Below, one piece after another: positions 16,022 to 19,949 of a DNA stretch of 19,949 bases. The notes under the pieces are model-generated. The model was not told the origin of the DNA. It did not search any database and worked only from the letters and a program-made list of their open reading frames with translations. A program made the translations under genes and the position numbers. This DNA comes from Clostridiales bacterium UBA1779 (GTDB taxonomy: Bacteria; Bacillota; Clostridia; Oscillospirales; CAG-272). The DNA lies in assembly GCA_002314565.1 (NCBI GenBank), contig DCGL01000147.1:1-19949 (forward strand), read 5' to 3'. Within the stretch, counting starts at the first letter, position 1. Each line of letters opens with the position of its first letter.

Positions 16022-17895
16022 CACACAGAACACAGATTGCCGTTGTCGGCGCCGGTCATGCCGGTGTTGAAGCGGCTCTTGCATCGGCAAGACTCGGTCT
16101 TGACACGGTCTTATTCACAATTTCTCTTGATGCAGTATCGAATATGCCCTGCAATCCTTCAATAGGAGGCACTGCAAAGGGACATCTTGTATATGAAATT
16201 GATGCTCTCGGCGGGGAAATGGGACGCGCGGCGGATAAGGTCACACTTCAGTCGCGCACGCTCAATCTCGGAAAGGGCGCTGCAGTTCATTCGAAGAGAA
16301 TTCAGGCGGATCGCCGCCGTTATCAGGAGCTTATGAAGCACACCGTCGAAACGACGCCTCACCTTCATCCTCTCCAGGCGGAAATCACTGCCCTTCACAC
16401 GGAAGCCGTGCCGGGTACGGACCGCCGCCGCGTAACGGCTGTTGAAACCTCAATCGGTGAGGTCTGGGAATGCGACTGTGCCATAATCTGCACCGGAACC
16501 TATCTTGACAGCCGCATTTTTGTCGGAAATCACACTTATGCCGCAGGTCCGGACGGTTTTATCCCCGCATCACAGCTGTCGGCCTCCCTTTCGGAAGCAG
16601 GCCTGGGACTTCGCCGTTTCAAAACCGGCACGCCTCAGCGCATTCTGCGTTCTTCAATTGATTTTTCAGAGCTTGAAGAACAGCCCGGCGAAGAGCACAT
16701 TGTTCCCTACTCCGTCCTCACCGACGAAAAGAAGCTCAATGAAATCGATCAGATTTCCTGCCATATCGTATACACCAATGCCGAAACTCACCGTATCATA
16801 AAGGAGAACATAAAGCGCTCCGCAATGTATTCCGGTATGATTCACGGTGTCGGTCCCCGTTACTGTCCCTCAATCGAGGATAAAATAGTCCGTTTTGCGG
16901 ATAAGGAGCGCCATCAGCTCTTCCTCGAACCCCTCGGTGAGAACACCGAGGAGATGTATCTGCAGGGATTTTCCACTTCCCTTCCCCCCGACGTTCAGGA
17001 CGCTATGCTTCGCACGCTTCCCGGTATGAAAAACGCGGTCATTTCACGCTATGCATACGCCATTGAATACGATTGCGTCGATCCTCTTGAACTCTATCCC
17101 ACTCTTGAACACAAAAAAGTTGACGGTTTGTTCGGCGCCGGTCAGTTTAACGGCACTTCGGGTTATGAGGAGGCCGCATCACAGGGACTTATTGCAGGTA
17201 TCAACGCCGCAATGAAGGTTCTCGGACGCGAACAGGTAATTCTTCGCCGTTCCGACGGCTATATTGGCACTCTCATTGACGATCTTGTAACCAAGGGGAC
17301 CAACGAACCCTACCGTATGATGACTGCCAGATCCGAATATCGCCTTCTTCTTCGTCAGGATAATGCCGACGAGCGCCTGACCCCCATCGGTCGCCGTGTC
17401 GGGCTTATCGACGATGCCCGATGGGCAGCATTCGAAACACGACGCGCGGCAATCGAAGCCGAAAAGGAACGACTTGAACGCACAATTCCTGAAGCCGCTT
17501 CCCTTCGTGCCTTTCTTTCGGCTCACGAAATGCCCGAAAAGGCCGGCTTCACCCTTGCCGACCTGCTTCGCCGCCCTCAGCTTGATTATGAAGTGCTCGC
17601 ACAGATAGACACCGACCGCCCTGATCTTCCCTATTCAGTAATTATCACCGCAGAATATGACATAAAGTACGAAGGATATCTCAAGCGTCAGCTTGCAGAG
17701 GTACGCCGTCAGGAACGACTTGAAACCGTAACTATGCCGGAAGACATTGATTACAAGTCAATCCGCGGCCTTCGCATTGAAGCAGCACAGAAACTGTCCG
17801 CAATCCGTCCTGTAACTCTCGGGCAGGCATCGAGAATAAGCGGTGTAAGCCCGGCGGACATCTCGGTTCTGCTTATCCGTCTCGGACTTAAGTAA
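16018..17895 (+). CDS. mnmG: tRNA uridine-5-carboxymethylaminomethyl modification enzyme MnmG (GidA)
   Basis: MnmG is the FAD-dependent partner of the GTPase MnmE; together they modify U34 of the wobble position in several tRNAs. The 625-residue length is normal. The N-terminal FAD-binding motif GAGHAG is at 11-16 (more often GGGHAG). NMPCNPSIGG at 42-51 includes the conserved Cys, and LQSRTLNLGKGAAVHSKR matches the family segment after the FAD fold. DDLVTKGTNEPYRMMTARSEYRLLLR starts at 421 and is a highly conserved hallmark. The C-terminal helical MnmE-binding domain is complete. The ATG overlaps the rarA stop, indicating coupling. mnmE, commonly just upstream, is not in this window. rsmG follows after 39 bases. 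Confidence 0.96.
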   Translation: MTHRTQIAVVGAGHAGVEAALASARLGLDTVLFTISLDAVSNMPCNPSIGGTAKGHLVYEIDALGGEMGRAADKVTLQSRTLNLGKGAAVHSKRIQADRRRYQELMKHTVETTPHLHPLQAEITALHTEAVPGTDRRRVTAVETSIGEVWECDCAIICTGTYLDSRIFVGNHTYAAGPDGFIPASQLSASLSEAGLGLRRFKTGTPQRILRSSIDFSELEEQPGEEHIVPYSVLTDEKKLNEIDQISCHIVYTNAETHRIIKENIKRSAMYSGMIHGVGPRYCPSIEDKIVRFADKERHQLFLEPLGENTEEMYLQGFSTSLPPDVQDAMLRTLPGMKNAVISRYAYAIEYDCVDPLELYPTLEHKKVDGLFGAGQFNGTSGYEEAASQGLIAGINAAMKVLGREQVILRRSDGYIGTLIDDLVTKGTNEPYRMMTARSEYRLLLRQDNADERLTPIGRRVGLIDDARWAAFETRRAAIEAEKERLERTIPEAASLRAFLSAHEMPEKAGFTLADLLRRPQLDYEVLAQIDTDRPDLPYSVIITAEYDIKYEGYLKRQLAEVRRQERLETVTMPEDIDYKSIRGLRIEAAQKLSAIRPVTLGQASRISGVSPADISVLLIRLGLK

Positions 17896-17934
17896 ACTGC
17901 TTCCTATTCAAATATATGAACAAAATGTGAACAA

Positions 17935-18651
17935 ATGAGTATTATATCAGAAGCAATAAAGAAAAATCTCGGAATTGAGCTGACTCCCCTTCAGGACAGT
18001 CAGATGCAGCAATTCTGCGACTTTCTTCTTTCAGAAAACGAAAAATACAACTTAACTGCCATAAAAGATCCGATAAAAGCCGCATATCTGCACTTTGCAG
18101 ACTCTCTTACTATATCAAAGTATCTTGAATCAGGCAAAACCGTCGCGGATATCGGTGCAGGAGGCGGATTTCCGTCAATTCCCTTAGCTATTCTTCGCTC
18201 TGACCTTCAGTTTAACCCGATTGATGCCACGGAAAAGAAAGTCAACTTTATTAACACAGCCGCATCACTGCTCGGCCTTTCAAACGTAAAAGCAATCAAC
18301 GGTCGTGCAGAGGAACTCTTTGCTCCATCTTCCCCGTTGCGTGAGTCTTTTGACTATGTTACGGCAAGAGCTGTCGCAGATCTTGGTATCTTATCTGAAT
18401 TCTGTGTCCCCGCCTGCCGAATAGGCGGTAAATTTATTGCAATGAAGGGCGATAATGCGTCAGTTGAGCTATCTGGGTATGAAAAGTCTTCTTCCCTGCT
18501 GGGTGTTAAGCTTGAAGCTGTAGAAAAAATCTGCATCACCGGTATTGAAGAACCTTGCGAGAGGAATATCGTTATATTCGATAAGATTGCAGCTTGCTCA
18601 CAAAAATATCCGCGTGCATTCGGTCAGATTAAGAAAAAACCGCTGTTTTGA
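17935..18651 (+). CDS. rsmG: 16S rRNA (guanine-N7)-methyltransferase RsmG (GidB)
   Basis: RsmG uses S-adenosylmethionine to methylate N7 of a guanine in the 530 loop of 16S rRNA; loss gives low-level streptomycin resistance in several bacteria. The 238-residue protein shows the family order: EKYNLTAIKDP (36-46), HFADSL (53-58), the SAM-binding VADIGAGGGFPSIPLAIL (70-87), NGRAEEL, TARAVADL and a KG motif in FIAMKGDN. The ATG at 17935 gives the expected N-terminus but has no visible Shine-Dalgarno sequence, so expression may depend on reinitiation from mnmG. Third codon positions look more A/T-rich than in mnmG. The mnmG-rsmG pair is widely conserved and typically precedes the chromosome partition genes, consistent with the parS cluster downstream. 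Confidence 0.95.
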   Translation: MSIISEAIKKNLGIELTPLQDSQMQQFCDFLLSENEKYNLTAIKDPIKAAYLHFADSLTISKYLESGKTVADIGAGGGFPSIPLAILRSDLQFNPIDATEKKVNFINTAASLLGLSNVKAINGRAEELFAPSSPLRESFDYVTARAVADLGILSEFCVPACRIGGKFIAMKGDNASVELSGYEKSSSLLGVKLEAVEKICITGIEEPCERNIVIFDKIAACSQKYPRAFGQIKKKPLF

Positions 18652-18700
18652 ATAATATAACAGCGATAACCTGAAAAAAGAAGCTAAATAATTGATTGAT

Positions 18701-18732
18701 AAAGCCCTGATGTTAAAATCGGGGCTTTTTTT
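18701..18732 (+). terminator. Intrinsic terminator after rsmG
   Basis: AAAGCCCTGAT (18701-18711) pairs with ATCGGGGCTTT over 11 pairs including one G-T, with a 6-base loop and a T-run to 18732. It closes the rarA-mnmG-rsmG unit and marks the left border of the gene-free repeat region. Confidence 0.92.
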
Positions 18733-18921
18733 ACAACTATGGCTCTTATTATTTGTTTTATTAGTCTAAAGATACAACAGACTTTGCGCTTTATTTGTCA
18801 AGTGAGTAACGATATTGCAGAAAATGCGCTTTCCTCTTACCCTTGTCCCAATTTGAACCCGTGCTGTTTTTTGACGCGATTTAAAAATCAAAGATATATT
18901 GTCAGCTATGCGTCAACGTTT

Positions 18922-19058
18922 GATTTTGTCCCCGGTCCTTATGGAAAAACCGTGTCACAACACCACCCATTCGCTTATTCACACGGTTTTTCTCCTTTTT
19001 CTGCGTAACTCGCTATATGCTCAGACAATACTCGAAAAAGGGGCCCGGGGACAAAATC
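18922..19058 (+). repeat. Structured palindromic element, copy A (137 bp)
   Basis: Imperfect terminal inverted repeats (GATTTTGTCCCCGGTCC at the left; the right end finishes in CCGGGGACAAAATC) form an outer stem. Inside are two arms: GAAAAACCGTGT (18944-18955) with ACACGGTTTTTC (18981-18992), and CCTTTTTC (18994-19001) with GAAAAAGG (19034-19041). The loop CACAACACCA and the stretch CTGCGTAACTCGC are identical in copy B. The form resembles a non-autonomous mobile palindrome of the MITE or REP type, or a structured RNA; no transposase is present in the window. Confidence 0.75.
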
Positions 19059-19120
19059 TGCACTAAAAACAGAAGGGTTCACATTGGGACAACGTTAAGA
19101 GAAAAGCTATACGGGCATAA

Positions 19121-19136
19121 TGTTTCACGTGAAACA
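19121..19136. promoter_or_regulatory. parS site 1
   Basis: A perfect TGTTTCACGTGAAACA palindrome, the 16-bp consensus bound by ParB/Spo0J in Bacillus and many other bacteria. ParB nucleates here, spreads, and recruits ParA and SMC for origin segregation. It sits at the end of the direct repeat unit next to structured element A. Confidence 0.95.
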
Positions 19137-19200
19137 ATTGATATTTTATCTGATACATATCCAGAATATTTGCGAATTATATGAAAGTACACGTTAGGAA

Positions 19201-19216
19201 TGCTGTATATACAGCA
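19201..19216. repeat. 16-bp perfect palindrome next to parS 2
   Basis: TGCTGTATATACAGCA is perfectly self-complementary and ends one base before parS 2. It could be an operator for a dimeric regulator or a small cruciform. It has no copy beside the other parS sites. Confidence 0.6.
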
Positions 19217-19217
19217 A

Positions 19218-19233
19218 TGTTTCACGTGAAACA
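19218..19233. promoter_or_regulatory. parS site 2
   Basis: A perfect 16-bp TGTTTCACGTGAAACA, extended to 18 bp of symmetry by A and T at the ends. It lies 97 bases after parS 1, next to the palindrome at 19201-19216. Confidence 0.95.
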
Positions 19234-19386
19234 TGGTTAATGTTATATTTTTCAAGCCGAAATAGTTCTTTTAACTCTTTTCCACATCTTTGGATCAACA
19301 AAATACATCACGGATATTATTTAATCAACCCTATTATCAATTCTTATTGTTACCATCACAATACAAACCCTTCCGATTTTAGCGTA

Positions 19387-19522
19387 GATTTTGTCCCGGG
19401 GCCCCTTTTTCGAGTATTGTTTGAGCTAAAAGCGAGTTACGCAGAAAAAGGAGAATATTTGCGCGTATTGCGATGGGATGGTGTTGTGACGCAAATATTC
19501 CATAAGGACCCGGGACAAAATC
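19387..19522 (-). repeat. Structured palindromic element, copy B (136 bp, inverted)
   Basis: This is the reverse-complement relative of copy A. The outer stem is a perfect GATTTTGTCCCGGG/CCCGGGACAAAATC. The first arm pairs 19453-19464 with 19489-19500 and has different bases from copy A, yet remains paired. The second arm, CCTTTTTC (19404-19411) with GAAAAAGG (19444-19451), is unchanged. Confidence 0.75.
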
Positions 19523-19571
19523 AAGCGTTGACGCAGATAATGCTGAATATCTTTGATCTATTAGGGGCGTC

Positions 19572-19704
19572 AAAAATCGGCTGCGGTTTGGATTGGGATG
19601 GTAACAATAAGAAAGTGCTCATTGCAGGATATGGTAATGTAATAGTAAAATGTTTCACGTGAAACATAGAAAACAGTAAAACATATGAAAACAATGACAA
19701 TTTC
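19572..19704 (+). repeat. parS-bearing tandem repeat, unit 1
   Basis: The unit begins AAAAATCGGCTGCGGTTTGG, continues with ATTGGGATGGTAACAATAAG and ATTGCAGGATATGGTAATGT, and includes parS 3 and an ACATATGAAAACA tail. Unit 2 repeats it in the same order 149 bases later. The first part of the unit also appears in inverted form at about 18795-18880 and 19338-19381, and as a diverged direct copy before parS 1. Confidence 0.85.
19651..19666. promoter_or_regulatory. parS site 3
   Basis: A perfect TGTTTCACGTGAAACA within tandem repeat unit 1. The symmetry extends to 18 bp. It lies exactly 149 bases before parS 4. Confidence 0.95.
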
Positions 19705-19720
19705 GTTGATTTTTATACAT

Positions 19721-19854
19721 AAAAATCGGCTGTGGTTTGAATTGGGATGGTAATAATAAGAAAGTGATCATTGCAGGATATGGTAATGTTACAGTGAAAT
19801 GTTTCACGTGAAACATGAAAATGGGCTGAAATATATGAAAACACGGGCATTTTC
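19721..19854 (+). repeat. parS-bearing tandem repeat, unit 2
   Basis: The unit begins AAAAATCGGCTGTGGTTTGA and carries the same blocks as unit 1, with scattered substitutions before parS 4 and greater divergence after it (TATATGAAAACACGGGC). It is offset by 149 bases from unit 1. Confidence 0.85.
19800..19815. promoter_or_regulatory. parS site 4
   Basis: A perfect TGTTTCACGTGAAACA within tandem repeat unit 2, the rightmost of four sites. The symmetry extends to 18 bp. Confidence 0.95.
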
Positions 19855-19889
19855 GTCTTGGTGTAAAATAATTGTAGGAGATTCGAGGA

Positions 19890-19949
19890 GGTCAAAAAAG
19901 GCCTCGGAGGGTAAATACATATTTTCTGCTTAAAGATTCTGAGCCGAGG
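19890..19949 (+). other. Possible start of a structured leader or RNA cut by the window edge
   Basis: GAGGTC and GGCCTC around an A6 loop (about 19888-19905) can form a small hairpin. CCTCGG (19902-19907) can instead pair with CCGAGG (19944-19949) at the very end. Two mutually exclusive pairings may mean a regulatory leader or a small RNA, but the sequence stops here and I recognise no known family. Confidence 0.25.

Larger units (their letters stand above)
18795..19136 (+). repeat. Left arm of a large diverged inverted duplication
   Basis: This stretch consists of an inverted repeat unit (about 18795-18880), a linker with ATCAAAGATAT and TGCGTCAACG, structured element A (18922-19058), and a direct repeat unit ending in parS 1 (19121-19136). 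Read in reverse complement, 19330-19666 has the same parts in the same order. Similarity is high in the central element and clearly lower in the flanks. Boundaries are approximate because I aligned by eye. Confidence 0.7.
19330..19666 (-). repeat. Right arm of the large diverged inverted duplication
   Basis: In reverse complement this arm matches 18795-19136: parS 3 and its repeat unit, the GTCAACG linker, structured element B, and then a short flank (about 19338-19381) with TTATTGTTACCATC that is itself an inverted copy of the repeat unit. The parS expected in the left arm outside element A is not recognisable. About 160 bases containing parS 2 and other sequence separate the homologous flank from the left arm. 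Confidence 0.65.
18733..19949. other. Gene-free, repeat-rich centromere-like region with parS cluster
   Basis: About 1.2 kb shows no open reading frame with a ribosome binding site and recognisable protein. Short open stretches (for example at 18739-19008 and 19240-19662) are translations of the repeats described separately and change character inside them. The region holds four parS sites, diverged direct and inverted repeat units, two structured palindromic elements and one extra palindrome. By synteny with other Firmicutes it likely precedes parA/parB or a relative beyond the right edge; that is inference. Confidence 0.75.

Noticed and set aside
18641..18668. CGCTGTT/AACAGCG hairpin across the rsmG stop
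   Set aside because: It has no following T-run, and a much better terminator lies at 18701-18732.
18975..18983. TTATTCACA, a match to the DnaA-box consensus
   Set aside because: It is a single copy inside the loop and stem of element A and is not preserved in copy B. There is no cluster of boxes or AT-rich unwinding element, so the window gives no evidence that the origin is here.
18739..19662. Open stretches 18739-19008 and 19240-19662 as genes
   Set aside because: They run through the inverted structured elements and repeat units, have no ribosome binding site, and their shared peptide (DFVPGP) is just the translation of the terminal repeat GATTTTGTCCCNGG in either orientation.
1..19949. 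CRISPR arrays, tRNA/rRNA genes, transposases, Noc-binding sites (ATTTCCCGGGAAAT)
   Set aside because: I looked for each and saw none. The CCCGGG in element B belongs to its terminal repeat and does not match the Noc site.

Overview
The window looks like the origin-proximal region of a Gram-positive Clostridia chromosome, most probably a member of the Oscillospiraceae/Ruminococcaceae. The order dnaN-recF-remB-like-gyrB-...-gyrA is the classic Firmicutes arrangement just downstream of dnaA. AGGAG-type ribosome binding sites, a RemB/YaaB-type DUF370 protein and perfect Firmicutes-type parS sites (TGTTTCACGTGAAACA) support this. The assignment to order and family is inference from gene content; no 16S gene or other species marker is present.

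Layout. 1-9206: one tightly packed plus-strand block, dnaN, recF, remB-like, gyrB, a PfkB-family sugar kinase, gyrA and a small lipoprotein, closed by a strong intrinsic terminator. The S4-domain gene rlbA/yaaA that sits between dnaN and recF in Bacillus is absent, and the kinase separates gyrB from gyrA. 9207-13123: a second plus-strand block, glycerophosphodiester phosphodiesterase, DJ-1/PfpI protein, CPBP membrane protease and the peptidoglycan transglycosylase MltG, ending in a long hairpin that can act as a terminator in both directions. 13170-14573: the only minus-strand unit, an SPFH/prohibitin-like membrane protein followed by a Gly/Pro/His-rich single-pass membrane protein, driven by a promoter with consensus -35, -10 and 17-base spacing. 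14724-18732: a divergent promoter drives rarA, mnmG (4-base overlap) and then rsmG, ended by a terminator.

18733-19949 holds no convincing gene but is the most remarkable part. It contains four perfect 16-bp parS sites for ParB within about 700 bp. Three lie in diverged copies of a repeat of about 149 bp. Two copies of a 136-137 bp structured palindromic element lie in inverted orientation. Each can fold into an outer stem and two internal arms, and one arm differs between copies by five fully compensated base-pair changes. Around them a larger inverted duplication of about 340 bp can be traced. The region is presumably the chromosome centromere upstream of a parA/parB (or related) operon lying beyond the right edge.

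Together the genes cover replication (sliding clamp, gyrase), recombination and fork repair (RecF, RarA), tRNA and rRNA modification (MnmG, RsmG), cell wall and membrane functions (MltG, CPBP, SPFH), and chromosome segregation (parS). Almost all are co-directional with dnaN, as expected for the leading strand of one replication arm.
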